Below are positions 1-6,801 of a stretch of 33,356 bases of DNA, in pieces. The stretch's first letter is position 1, and every line of letters begins with the position of its first letter. The position numbers and the translations under genes are program-made. The notes under the pieces were generated by a model. It saw only the letters and a program-made list of their open reading frames with translations, searched no databases and was not told the origin of the DNA. Source of the DNA: an uncultured Opitutaceae bacterium (GTDB lineage Bacteria > Verrucomicrobiota > Verrucomicrobiia > Opitutales > Opitutaceae); NCBI GenBank assembly GCA_937889545.1, contig CALAOT010000083.1, positions 1-33,356 on the forward strand, given 5' to 3'.

Positions 1-48
1 AAGAGGGAGGGGGAAGGGGGAAGGGGGAGGATGGCCCTATAGCCGGAG
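1..48. other. Left-edge non-coding, purine-rich tract
   Basis: The first 30 bases are almost pure A/G, with GGGGGAAG-like repeats. No convincing gene is seen before the inverted repeat that begins at 49. The tract may be the 3' flank of a gene lying outside the window. Confidence 0.4.
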
Positions 49-142
49 CCGCCCAACCGTTGAGTCCCCGCGTTCCTCGGGCCTTCGACCGCGAAGCGGG
101 AGAAGGGGCACCGAGGAACGCGGGGACTTGACGGTTGGGCGG
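49..142. repeat. Long inverted repeat, probable bidirectional terminator or cruciform
   Basis: The arms are 49-80 and 111-142, 32 bases each with two mismatches, so 30 of 32 positions can pair. The 30-base loop holds a small nested hairpin (cttcg-accg-cgaag, 83-96). The element starts 4 bases beyond the stop codon of the minus-strand gene 147-545, where a terminator for that gene would be. It could also end a plus-strand transcript entering from the left. Neither side has a T-tract, so standard intrinsic termination is not certain. Confidence 0.6.
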
Positions 143-146
143 CAGA

Positions 147-545
147 TCAACCGGCGTGGGGTCGAGGGAGTCCGCTGATGCGGTTGTTGGAGTTCTTGCA
201 GAGCTTGGAGATGACCTCGCTGATGTCGGCCGGCCGGATGTCCTGGGAGATGACGCAAGTGCATTCGCTGAGGACGAATTCGGGAGAGGCTTCGGTGACG
301 ATGCGGGAGGGCGGGAGGTGGTGAATGATGTCGTGGACCTTGTACCGTTGGGGTTCGGCACCCAGAGCGCCAGAAATCGTGACGGTTTCGTTGACGCGAG
401 GAACCGTCGCCATCGGAAAATGGCCCAGCGTGCGGAAGCCTTCCTTGCTCGAAGGGCTAGGTTCGACGAAATAGACCTCGACGATACGAGGCGAGTAGAC
501 GTAAGTCGGAGCATCCTCCGACTTGGACTTCGGCTGGATTGGCAT
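147..545 (-). CDS. Conserved-looking hypothetical protein, only minus-strand gene
   Basis: This 132-residue protein has no family I recognise. The middle (about residues 40-75: PRVNETVTISGA, then YKVHDIIHHLP) has the alternating beta pattern of a small barrel such as an SH3-like fold. The N-terminus is charged and Pro/Ser-rich, with no signal peptide or membrane segment. A GAGG-like ribosome site lies about 7 bases upstream of the ATG. It is the only gene transcribed leftwards, divergent from the capsid block and ending at a large inverted repeat. That position suits an accessory or host-directed gene under separate control. The composition is ordinary protein rather than an antisense shadow, and the opposite frame here reads as low-complexity sequence. 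Confidence 0.6.
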   Translation of the reverse strand: MPIQPKSKSEDAPTYVYSPRIVEVYFVEPSPSSKEGFRTLGHFPMATVPRVNETVTISGALGAEPQRYKVHDIIHHLPPSRIVTEASPEFVLSECTCVISQDIRPADISEVISKLCKNSNNRISGLPRPHAG

Positions 546-606
546 TTAACCGCCTCGTTTTTGAGTTTATGGGCTAGCGGAAGGCATTTTAGAGGAAAGG
601 GCACAA

Positions 607-635
607 GAGGGGAACAGGAGGGAATGGGTCCGTTA
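607..635 (+). promoter_or_regulatory. Candidate late promoter, copy 1
   Basis: The decamer GAGGGGAACA (607-616) is followed by 16 bases and TTAG (633-636). The same decamer, spacing and TTA occur at 26576 and 31530, each in a gap ahead of a virion gene. The GGAAC core resembles the -35 element of ECF-type sigma factors. A variant decamer, CAGGGGAACA, lies at 653-662 but has no TTA at that spacing. The promoter role is inferred. Confidence 0.45.
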
Positions 636-637
636 GG

Positions 638-694
638 CTGTCTGGATCGCAACAGGGGAACACCCGCCTCTCGCGAGGCGATCCAGAGAGACAG
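638..694 (+). promoter_or_regulatory. 5'-leader stem-loop ahead of the capsid block
   Basis: The outer stem pairs tctggatcgc (641-650) with gcgatccaga (678-687). It can be extended past a short bulge by ctg/cag pairs. An alternative inner hairpin cgcctc-tcgc-gaggcg (665-680) competes with it. The structure ends about 4-10 bases before the GTG at 698, so it could protect the 5' end of the message or gate translation. Confidence 0.4.
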
Positions 695-697
695 ACC

Positions 698-1852
698 GTG
701 GAACCAATCGTTTCAGCCGCCGCACCAGCGCCCGCCTCGCCGCAGGCACCGCAAGCCGTCGCTTCCCCCTCGGGGCCGGCCGATGGCGTTCTCACCGAGG
801 GTCTCGTTCAGGGGTCTCCGCACCCCGGCGAGATGACGATTCCCAATTCCGGGGCCACGCCGACCCCGACGCCGAGCCAACAAGCCAACAACGCGGCCGT
901 CAACGCCGCCCTGAACCAACTTCCCGCCGGCCAGGCGTCGCCCGAGTCGGCCGCACTGTCTTCCTCGGCCCGCGCGATGGCCGCCCAGATGGGGTTCGCC
1001 GGGGCCAATCAGTTCCAGGACGACAAATCGTTCATGGAAGCCATCCTGGGACAGGCCCAGGCCGCTTCCGCCGCCCAGGCCCAGCTTCAGAACGTCCAGA
1101 ACTACCAGGCGGCGCTCCAACAGGCCCAGGCGATGGCGCAACAGCAGCGCCAGCAGGCCGCCGCTCCCGCTCCGAAGCCGCTCAACGCCATCTGGAACCC
1201 GCCGGAGTTCAATCCGCAGTGGAATTCCCTCGTCCGCAACGACGAGAAGGGCGTTCCGACGCTGATTCCCGGCGCTCCGGCCGACATCCTGCCGAAATTC
1301 CTGGCCTACCAGCAATACCGGCAGAACTTCGCCGAGAAGTTCCTCAGCAACCCCGAAGAAACGCTGATGCCGCTCATCAACGCGACCGCCGACGAGCGGG
1401 CGCGGGAGATGGTCCGCAGGGAGATCGACGCCCGGCAGGAGCAGCACTACATCCAGTCGTTCGTCCAGGACAATTCGGCGTGGCTGCACCAGAAGGACGG
1501 CCAGGGCCAGGTGATGCGGAACCAGCAAGGCCAACCCGTCTTGTCGCCGGCTGGGGCACGGTTCCGGCAGTACGTCGATCAGGCCACGAACAACGGCATC
1601 ACGAACGTGAGGGCGCAGGAGGAGTACGCGCGGACCTATCTCCAGCGCGACATCCTCGTCTCGCAGCAAAACGCGGCGGCCCAGGCCGGCGCGTCCCACC
1701 AGGCCGTCGTGGATGCGAACCGCCGGCCCAACATGGCCGGCATGACGGTACAGCCCGGAGTCGTTCCGCCGCCCTCGGTCGGATCGAGCCTGGCGCAGCA
1801 GCTTCAGTTGGCGCTTCAGGCGAATGGTATCACCGACACCGATACCTACTGA
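698..1852 (+). CDS. Scaffold-like capsid assembly protein
   Basis: This 384-residue protein is very rich in Ala, Gln and Pro, with a low-complexity N-terminal 60 residues. A long Ala/Gln helical stretch (about 125-160) is followed by a more ordered middle (about 165-270, with many charged and aromatic residues). The gene directly precedes the major capsid gene, the usual place for a scaffold or assembly protein, and its composition fits one. No catalytic motif of a prohead protease is visible. GTG is the chosen start because a GAGAGA-type ribosome site lies just upstream and the frame is closed further back. A second possibility is a minor virion protein. Confidence 0.55.
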   Translation: MEPIVSAAAPAPASPQAPQAVASPSGPADGVLTEGLVQGSPHPGEMTIPNSGATPTPTPSQQANNAAVNAALNQLPAGQASPESAALSSSARAMAAQMGFAGANQFQDDKSFMEAILGQAQAASAAQAQLQNVQNYQAALQQAQAMAQQQRQQAAAPAPKPLNAIWNPPEFNPQWNSLVRNDEKGVPTLIPGAPADILPKFLAYQQYRQNFAEKFLSNPEETLMPLINATADERAREMVRREIDARQEQHYIQSFVQDNSAWLHQKDGQGQVMRNQQGQPVLSPAGARFRQYVDQATNNGITNVRAQEEYARTYLQRDILVSQQNAAAQAGASHQAVVDANRRPNMAGMTVQPGVVPPPSVGSSLAQQLQLALQANGITDTDTY

Positions 1853-1924
1853 AAATCCCTCGGAACAGGGGCGCAGCGGTAGAGTCTTCCAACCTCGACG
1901 GATCAGCACAGAAGAGGCACGACG

Positions 1925-3001
1925 ATGAGTCAAGATTGGTCCCGAGTGGTGAATACCACCATCTCGAACTACATCAAGGGCGAGGAGGTCAACATCTTGC
2001 GCAACCGCAAGTTGACCGCCATGCTCAAGAGCCGAGGCCGGATCACCATGAACTGGTCCGGCAACGACATGAACTGGAAGGTTCGCTACCGGCGCGCCCC
2101 GATGACGGGCTACGCCGATACCGACACCCTGACCTTCCAGCGCCGCGATCGCTGGAAGACTGCCATCCTCGGCTGGCGGGGCTATTCGGCCACCGATGCC
2201 ATGACCAAGGGCGAGCGCCTCAAGAATCGCGGTGTTCAGGCCATCATCAACGTCTACAGCCAGATCGCCCAGAGCCTGATGGAGGACATGGAGGAGTCTT
2301 TCTCCGACGAGTTCTACATCAACGGCAACGCGACCGGCAACAGCAAGCGCATGCACGGCATCGAGTCGTTCATGGCCGGCACCCAACAGGCCGGCAACTA
2401 CGTCGCCCTGCCCAACGCGAGCTTCGCCAACCTGAACACCAACCTCGGCAGTTACGGCGGCACCTGGAACGGCACCTGGCCGACCGGGACCGGCGACGCC
2501 AGCTACGACTTCTGGTCGCCGCTGCTCGTCGATTACACCAACACCGCCTGGACGGCCGCCACGAAGACGTGGCCCAACACCTGCGTCGAGGCGCTCCGCT
2601 TCGCCATCATCAAAAGCCTCAAGAACAAGACGCTCAAGGGCAAGCTGGATGTCTTCTTCCTCAACGACGAACTGTACCGCCAGTTCCTCGCGCTGCTCGA
2701 CTCCAAGCAACGCATCCTGATCCAGAGCAACGAGTCCAACTCGACGCTCATCAAGCTCGGCTTCACGGACGTGCAGAACTTCGACGGGGTGGATGTCACC
2801 TACGAGTACGGCACGCCCGTCAACGTCGGCTACGGGATCAACGTGGACCAGATGGAAGTCCGGTCCATGCAGCCCCAGCTCTTCGTGCCGGACGGCCCCG
2901 ACTACGACATCGCGTCCAAGTCGTGGCGCTTCAGCATCGACTTTTTCGGGAATTGCGTTTGGAACCCCCGCTATCAAGTTAAGCTGAACGCATATTCTTG
3001 A
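1925..3001 (+). CDS. Major capsid protein (probable)
   Basis: This 358-residue protein has no signal peptide, no membrane segments and even hydrophobicity. The N-terminal half carries features common in phage major capsid proteins: an early charged helix, a basic strand (about residues 50-60, WKVRYRRAPMTGY), a stretch around RRDRWKTAILGWRGYSATDAM, then a long helix with IAQSLMEDMEESFSDEFYING. The C-terminal part mentions no enzyme motif. It follows a scaffold-like gene and precedes a capsid-associated small protein. A GAGG ribosome site lies upstream of the ATG. The exact capsid family cannot be fixed by eye, so the call rests on pattern plus position. Confidence 0.72.
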   Translation: MSQDWSRVVNTTISNYIKGEEVNILRNRKLTAMLKSRGRITMNWSGNDMNWKVRYRRAPMTGYADTDTLTFQRRDRWKTAILGWRGYSATDAMTKGERLKNRGVQAIINVYSQIAQSLMEDMEESFSDEFYINGNATGNSKRMHGIESFMAGTQQAGNYVALPNASFANLNTNLGSYGGTWNGTWPTGTGDASYDFWSPLLVDYTNTAWTAATKTWPNTCVEALRFAIIKSLKNKTLKGKLDVFFLNDELYRQFLALLDSKQRILIQSNESNSTLIKLGFTDVQNFDGVDVTYEYGTPVNVGYGINVDQMEVRSMQPQLFVPDGPDYDIASKSWRFSIDFFGNCVWNPRYQVKLNAYS

Positions 3002-3029
3002 TTGACTTCTAAGTTTTTCCTGATAAAAT
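3002..3029 (+). promoter_or_regulatory. Sigma70-like promoter for the endonuclease VII gene
   Basis: TTGACT (3002-3007), a 16-base spacer, and TAAAAT (3024-3029) form a good sigma70-type promoter in a strikingly AT-rich patch. The -35 box starts one base after the capsid stop codon. This gives the endonuclease gene its own expression independent of the capsid transcript. Confidence 0.6.
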
Positions 3030-3067
3030 ACTGTTATCGCCAAACGGTGTTCTATCGGGAGAGACGG

Positions 3068-3622
3068 ATGAGTCAGATCAAGATGTGTGGGAAGTGCAAA
3101 CAGGACAAGAGCGAGGATGCGTTCGCCAAGAACGCATCCCGCGCCGACGGACTCGACCAGTGGTGCAAGGAGTGCCGCAAAGAGTACGTCAAGCAGTGGA
3201 TCGACAAGAAGCCCGAAAAGCGGGTGGCCAAGAACGAGGCGGCGAGCGCCTACTCCAAGAAGCGCTATGCGGAAGACCCCGAGTACCGCGACAAGAAACG
3301 GAAGGCGTCGAAAGACTGGATGGCCAACCTGACCGACGAGCGGCGGAAGGCCCACTACCGCAAGGGCTGGCTCTGGTCGATGTACCGGCTCCGGCCGGGA
3401 GCCTTCGACGAAGCCGTGAAGGATCAGAACGGATGCTGTGCCTGCTGCGGCGACATTCCCCAGGAGTGGATCATCGACCACTGCCACGACACCGGCCTGG
3501 TGCGTGGCCTGGTCTGCCGGCGATGCAACAACGGGCTGGGATCGTTCGACGACGACATCAAGGGGCTGGAAAAGGCTATCGCCTACCTCCGAGCCTTCAA
3601 CGACCGCGATAAGGAGCCTTGA
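3068..3622 (+). CDS. Endonuclease VII-like HNH nuclease
   Basis: This 184-residue protein has an N-terminal zinc ribbon (C7-x2-C10 and C33-x2-C36), a basic helical linker (about 40-100), and a C-terminal recombination endonuclease VII domain. That domain shows CCACCGD (about 123-129), DHCHDTG (137-143) and RGLVCRRCNNGLG (146-158), which is the His-metal motif with its zinc knuckle. The family cleaves branched DNA such as Holliday junctions during packaging. Free-standing copies also act like homing nucleases. ATG 3068 is chosen over the upstream in-frame start at 3002 because GGGAGA lies just before it and the upstream part overlaps the promoter. The private promoter and position between capsid genes suggest a moron-type insertion. 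Confidence 0.88.
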   Translation: MSQIKMCGKCKQDKSEDAFAKNASRADGLDQWCKECRKEYVKQWIDKKPEKRVAKNEAASAYSKKRYAEDPEYRDKKRKASKDWMANLTDERRKAHYRKGWLWSMYRLRPGAFDEAVKDQNGCCACCGDIPQEWIIDHCHDTGLVRGLVCRRCNNGLGSFDDDIKGLEKAIAYLRAFNDRDKEP

Positions 3623-3625
3623 ACT

Positions 3626-4234
3626 ATGGCACGCGACGAGAACATGCCCTTCCCGCTGGGGCAGACCTACTTCGGTGGGGACACCTACGAAATCGATGTC
3701 AACGCGGGTACGAACCTGGAAGGCCAGGAGTATTCGATCGAGGACGACAACCTCAGCAACGGCACCATCGGCGCGAACGCCAATCGCTCGGGCCGCCGCC
3801 GCAAGGTCCGCATCGTGCGGAACGTCAGCGCCGTGGCGCTGCTGGCCGGCCAGATCGCCAAGATGGACCTCGGCGGTGCGCTGCAAGGCAACACGGTCGG
3901 CCAGACGGCCGGCCTGGTCGCCTCGGCGGCCGACAAGGGCTTCCCCGTGGATGAGTTCCTGGGGCCGAACGGCTGCCTCGTCAACGACATGTGCTACGTC
4001 GTCATCGATGGTCTCGCGACCGTCAAAACCGATTCGGCCGGCACGACCACGCTCATCGTCGGCCAGATCGCCGTTCCGGGCGCGACCACGGCGGGAACCG
4101 TCGTGGCCCAGGACACGACCACCACGGGCGCTGCCCTCTTCAACCAGATCCAGAACGCGATCGGGCGTTGCGTGACCGCCGTGGCGGCCAACTCGACCTC
4201 GTTCGTCGTGGATGTCGGTGCCACGCACCGATAA
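3626..4234 (+). CDS. Putative capsid decoration or head protein
   Basis: This 202-residue protein is rich in Gly, Ala, Thr and Val, and mostly predicted as beta strands. A basic patch at about residues 55-63 (SGRRRKVRIVRN) is followed by repeated hydrophobic strands. No enzyme motif is visible. Its ribosome site AAGGAG lies inside the end of the endonuclease gene, 8 bases before the ATG. If the endonuclease is an insertion, this gene would originally have followed the capsid gene directly. Small beta-rich proteins beside the capsid gene are often decoration or cement proteins. The function is inferred from position and composition only. Confidence 0.5.
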   Translation: MARDENMPFPLGQTYFGGDTYEIDVNAGTNLEGQEYSIEDDNLSNGTIGANANRSGRRRKVRIVRNVSAVALLAGQIAKMDLGGALQGNTVGQTAGLVASAADKGFPVDEFLGPNGCLVNDMCYVVIDGLATVKTDSAGTTTLIVGQIAVPGATTAGTVVAQDTTTTGAALFNQIQNAIGRCVTAVAANSTSFVVDVGATHR

Positions 4235-4321
4235 GTCCACGGTCTCCGATGCCCCTGTTCCCGATCCGGCGTTCGTGCCGTCAGCAATGGCGGCACGGGC
4301 GCTCGGGGAGATTCCGCGCGC

Positions 4322-4765
4322 ATGGAAAAGTACATCAGCCCCGATGTGGCACTGGCGGGGTTCGGGCTTCTGGGCCTCATCTCGATCCTCTTGGCCATCA
4401 TCGTGAGCATCAAGAAGTTGGTGGCCAAGCCGAGGCACCACGAATCCATTCCGCGCGGCGAGTACGAGAAGGACGAACGGGGTAGAGCGGAACAGATCGA
4501 GGCCATTGCGACACGATGCACGCTCATCGAAGCGGCAGCGGTCAAGAACACCGAGAAGCTCATCGAGTCGATGACGCAACTCCGGGTGGAGCTGGCCATG
4601 TTGACCGCCTTCCTGCGATACACCTACCCAGGAGAAACCGAATGGCGCAGTCCACCTCCGGCACCACCGACGCAGGAGCCGAACCTTGGCCCACCCCCAC
4701 TCCCTCGGGGGTCGTCCCTATCTCCCCGCCGAAGCCAGGGTTCGGTTCCAGCGAGTTCTACCTGA
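4322..4765 (+). CDS. Membrane-anchored coiled-coil protein, lysis candidate
   Basis: This 147-residue protein has one strong N-terminal membrane segment (about residues 9-31, Gly/Leu/Ile-rich), a basic cytoplasmic-type stretch, a charged heptad-like helix (about 45-105), and a proline-rich tail. The layout recalls inner-membrane spanins or pinholin-type proteins, but no signature confirms either. GGGGAGA precedes the ATG. Its last 124 bases overlap the next gene in another frame. Overlapping membrane-protein genes are typical of lysis cassettes. An alternative is a virion membrane-penetration protein. Confidence 0.6.
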   Translation: MEKYISPDVALAGFGLLGLISILLAIIVSIKKLVAKPRHHESIPRGEYEKDERGRAEQIEAIATRCTLIEAAAVKNTEKLIESMTQLRVELAMLTAFLRYTYPGETEWRSPPPAPPTQEPNLGPPPLPRGSSLSPRRSQGSVPASST

Positions 4766-5187
4766 GCCTCATCTGGGCGATCGTCATGGCCGCTGTGGCG
4801 ATGCACATTATCCCGGAGAACGATGTCATCCCCGTCCGCGACATGCTGACGCAACTCATCACCGACGCGATGAGCATGGCGGCTGGACTCGCGGCGGTGT
4901 GGAAGTACGCCCACGACCGATCGGTCGTCAAGAACATTTTCCACGAGGCCCAGGCGAATGTGGCCGTGGCCCTGGCAACGGCTCCCGCGCCGGTCGCGCC
5001 CGTCGCGCCGGTGGCACCCATCGCGCCGATCGCACCGATCCTGCCCGTGCTGCCCGTGCTGCCGGTTGCCCCCATCGCACCGCTCGCTTCCGTGCCGGTG
5101 GCCGCCGTGGCTCCCTCGTTCGACGCCTTCGCGGCGACCAACAAGCAGGCCGTCCCCGCGCTCCCTCCCGAAGCCTTCAAGGTTTGA
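4642..5187 (+). CDS. Holin-like small membrane protein with Pro/Ala/Val tail
   Basis: This 181-residue protein has a polar N-terminus, a membrane segment at about 38-57 (YLSLIWAIVMAAVAM), and a second hydrophobic helix at about 70-88 in MLTQLITDAMSMAAGLAAVW. A short basic helix is followed by a long Pro/Ala/Val/Ile-rich tail of APVAP-type repeats (about 110-150). The two-helix arrangement fits a holin. The extended tail is unusual and may cross or span an envelope layer. AGGAG lies 8 bases before the ATG, inside the upstream gene. This supports the start and the 124-base out-of-frame overlap. Confidence 0.55.
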   Translation: MAQSTSGTTDAGAEPWPTPTPSGVVPISPPKPGFGSSEFYLSLIWAIVMAAVAMHIIPENDVIPVRDMLTQLITDAMSMAAGLAAVWKYAHDRSVVKNIFHEAQANVAVALATAPAPVAPVAPVAPIAPIAPILPVLPVLPVAPIAPLASVPVAAVAPSFDAFAATNKQAVPALPPEAFKV

Positions 5188-5191
5188 TCTT

Positions 5192-5216
5192 GCGGCGAGG
5201 TCCGTGACCTCGCCGC
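5192..5216 (+). terminator. Perfect 11-bp stem, 3-nt loop hairpin
   Basis: gcggcgaggtc (5192-5202), loop cgt, gacctcgccgc (5206-5216). It starts just after the stop of the holin-like gene, with no T-tract. The shape is the same as the hairpins at 8201 and 25570, so it is a possible terminator or mRNA 3'-end stabiliser. Confidence 0.5.
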
Positions 5217-5244
5217 CCGTCTCGTGTCCATCCAGGAACAGCAA

Positions 5245-6126
5245 ATGCAAAAGTTCTTCGTGTCCATCCTGGCGTGCATCGCGCTCGCCCTCCCCAGCAT
5301 GGGCCGCGCCCAGGTGCCGGCCCCTCCGCTCCCCGCGCCCAAGCCCGCCCCTCTGCCCGCCCCTGCGCCCGCCCCTGCGCCCGCCCCTGCGCCCGCCCCT
5401 GCGCCCAAGCCCGCCCCGGTCATCCCGCCGGCTCCGCCGGCTCCGTGCCCGTGCGACAACTGCAAGGACTGCTCGATCGATGCTCCCGAGACGCTGGCCG
5501 TCTGGGTCGGCCGGCCGACGGCCCTCGTCGTCAAGTGCGAGAAGGCCGTGGCGTTCATCCCTCCCGACGAGGACGGCGAAGTGACCGTCACGGACACGGC
5601 GGTCGTCAACAAGTTCAACGTCACCGCGTTCAGCGAAGGCACCTATACGCTCGTGGCCGTCGTCGCCTGCAAGGGCGACGTGAAGCACGTCAAGGTGAAG
5701 ATCGTCGCCACCGTGAAGCCCAAGCCAGCCCCCAAGCCCGACGTGAAACCGGACCCGAACCCCGCGCCGACGCCGCCTGCCCCCTTGCCGCCCAAGCCGA
5801 CGGACCCACTCTCGAAGGACTTGCAATCGGCCTACTCGCTCGACCAGACGCCCGACAAGGCCGAACAGGTCCAGTCGCTTGCAGCCCTCTACAAGAGCGG
5901 CATCGACAAGGTAGACGCCGCTACCACGGGGGCGGCATTCCTCAAGAGCCTCAAAGCGGTCGCCGAGGCCATGAAGATCCCCGATGGTGCCCTTCCTCTC
6001 GTCCGCTCGAGGATCGGCGTCGAACTCAAGAAGACTATTACAGCCGGCACGCTGACGGCCGACCAGAAGACGGCGCTCAAGGCGTTGTTTGCCCAGCTCG
6101 CGACCGGCCTGGCAGCGTGCAAATAA
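5245..6126 (+). CDS. Exported proline-rich protein with Ig-like region
   Basis: This 293-residue protein starts with a clear signal peptide (about 1-22: charged start, hydrophobic core, cleavage near GRA-Q). Next come a PAPA-type proline-rich region (24-67), a short Cys cluster CPCDNCKDC (68-76), a beta-rich region of Ig-like character (about 80-160), a second Pro/Lys-rich linker, and a helical C-terminal domain (about 195-293). No catalytic motif was found. ATG 5245 is preferred over GTG 5224 because AGGAA lies upstream and the signal peptide begins there. Proteins of this build are common among exported proteins of planctomycetes, which is my inference for the host. Its role could be envelope binding or weakening. 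Confidence 0.65.
   Translation: MQKFFVSILACIALALPSMGRAQVPAPPLPAPKPAPLPAPAPAPAPAPAPAPAPKPAPVIPPAPPAPCPCDNCKDCSIDAPETLAVWVGRPTALVVKCEKAVAFIPPDEDGEVTVTDTAVVNKFNVTAFSEGTYTLVAVVACKGDVKHVKVKIVATVKPKPAPKPDVKPDPNPAPTPPAPLPPKPTDPLSKDLQSAYSLDQTPDKAEQVQSLAALYKSGIDKVDAATTGAAFLKSLKAVAEAMKIPDGALPLVRSRIGVELKKTITAGTLTADQKTALKALFAQLATGLAACK
5353..5400 (+). repeat. 12-bp tandem repeat encoding PAPA
   Basis: gcgcccgcccct occurs three times in exact tandem (5365-5400), after a near copy at 5353-5364. It lies in frame in the exported Pro-rich gene, so copy number can change by slippage without a frameshift. Confidence 0.85.
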
Positions 6127-6213
6127 CCGCTATCAGCTATCAGCTATCAGCCGTCAGCCAGCAAAGGCAGTCTCTCTGGCTGAAAGCCGATAGCTGAAAG
6201 CCGATAGCTCGAA
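6127..6213. repeat. Dispersed palindromic repeat element, copy A
   Basis: A run of ctatcag heptamers is followed by a core (from 6159: cagcaaag, then ctctggctga) and then gctgaaagccgatag repeats ending in agctcga. Left and right arms are largely complementary, so the RNA or single strand folds into a long imperfect hairpin. A clearly related element sits at 31440-31526. It ends directly before the ribosome site of the thioredoxin-like gene. Confidence 0.75.
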
Positions 6214-6227
6214 CAAGGAGATCCACC

Positions 6228-6572
6228 ATGAAACTGCTCGACCTGATGCGGCTCGCGCCGCTCGTTCTGCTCGCCGCGATCCTGTGCTTCTTCCAGTGCG
6301 TGGGAGCCGCCCCCGACCTCGACGTGTTCCCCGAGAAGAACAAGAGGAAAGCGGTCATCTGCACGCAGCGCGGCTGCCCTCCCTGTGCGGCCCTCGAGAA
6401 GGAAGTCGAGGGGAAGAAGTTTCCTTTCGAGATTGTGTGGGCCAGCACGTCCGACAAGAAATGGGCCGTCAAGGCCGCCCCGACGACCATCAAGCTCGTG
6501 AGCGAGAAGGAAGTCGATCGCAAAGTCGGCTTCCTGAAGGCGACCGATCTGACCGCCTGGATGGCCAAGTAA
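6228..6572 (+). CDS. Exported thioredoxin-fold protein with CPPC motif
   Basis: This 114-residue protein has a signal peptide or membrane anchor at about residues 1-28 and a compact thioredoxin-like domain after it. The redox motif C50-P-P-C53 sits in VICTQRGCPPC, and a cis-proline loop candidate lies at KAAPTT (P85). The domain is short compared with full thioredoxin. The role inferred is thiol-disulfide exchange outside the cytoplasm, either breaking or forming disulfides in envelope proteins. AAGGAG lies 8 bases before the ATG. It is in the middle of the lysis-like block, next to a cysteine protease and a Cys-rich exported protein. It could be a maturation factor for these Cys-rich neighbours or an attack on host disulfides. 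Confidence 0.75.
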   Translation: MKLLDLMRLAPLVLLAAILCFFQCVGAAPDLDVFPEKNKRKAVICTQRGCPPCAALEKEVEGKKFPFEIVWASTSDKKWAVKAAPTTIKLVSEKEVDRKVGFLKATDLTAWMAK

Positions 6573-6580
6573 GAGGAATC

Positions 6581-6612
6581 GAGAAGGAAGTGCCTGCGGG
6601 CACCTCCTTCTC
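6581..6612 (+). terminator. 14-bp stem hairpin after the thioredoxin-like gene
   Basis: gagaaggaagtgcc (6581-6594), loop tgcg, ggcacctccttctc (6599-6612), with one G-T pair. It begins 8 bases past the stop codon. There is no T-run, and the next gene starts 15 bases later. Confidence 0.5.
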
Positions 6613-6627
6613 TCACCCGGAGGGACT

Positions 6628-6801
6628 GTGAACATCATTCTCATCATCAGGCTCATCGGCCTTTTCTGTGCGCTCTTCCACCGGAAGGACCACTCGAAGG
6701 TGGGCGACGTATCCTACGACGCCACGGAGGACGCTCCGGGTCGCACGGCAGAACTGTGGATGTGCCGCAAGTGCGGCAAAACCTGGGAGGTTCCCTCCTG
6801 A
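6628..6801 (+). CDS. Small membrane-anchored zinc-ribbon-like protein
   Basis: This 57-residue protein starts at GTG with GGAGGG just upstream. The first 17 residues form a hydrophobic segment (NIILIIRLIGLFCALF), likely a membrane anchor. The C-terminus carries C-R-K-C-G-K-T-W, half of a zinc ribbon. Its stop codon overlaps the start of the protease gene (TGATG), so the two are translationally coupled. It may be a membrane partner of the peptidase. There is no family match by eye. Confidence 0.55.
   Translation: MNIILIIRLIGLFCALFHRKDHSKVGDVSYDATEDAPGRTAELWMCRKCGKTWEVPS

Noticed and set aside
713..4579. Very long minus-strand open frame (1288 codons) opposite the capsid block
   Set aside because: It is antisense to several well-supported genes, has Arg/Gly/Asp-rich shadow composition and no motif or ribosome site. 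Long antisense frames are expected in high-GC coding DNA.
5341..5412. Regular short repeats that might be read as a CRISPR array
   Set aside because: The units are 12 bp in direct contact, in frame, and encode a PAPA stretch. No spacers are present.
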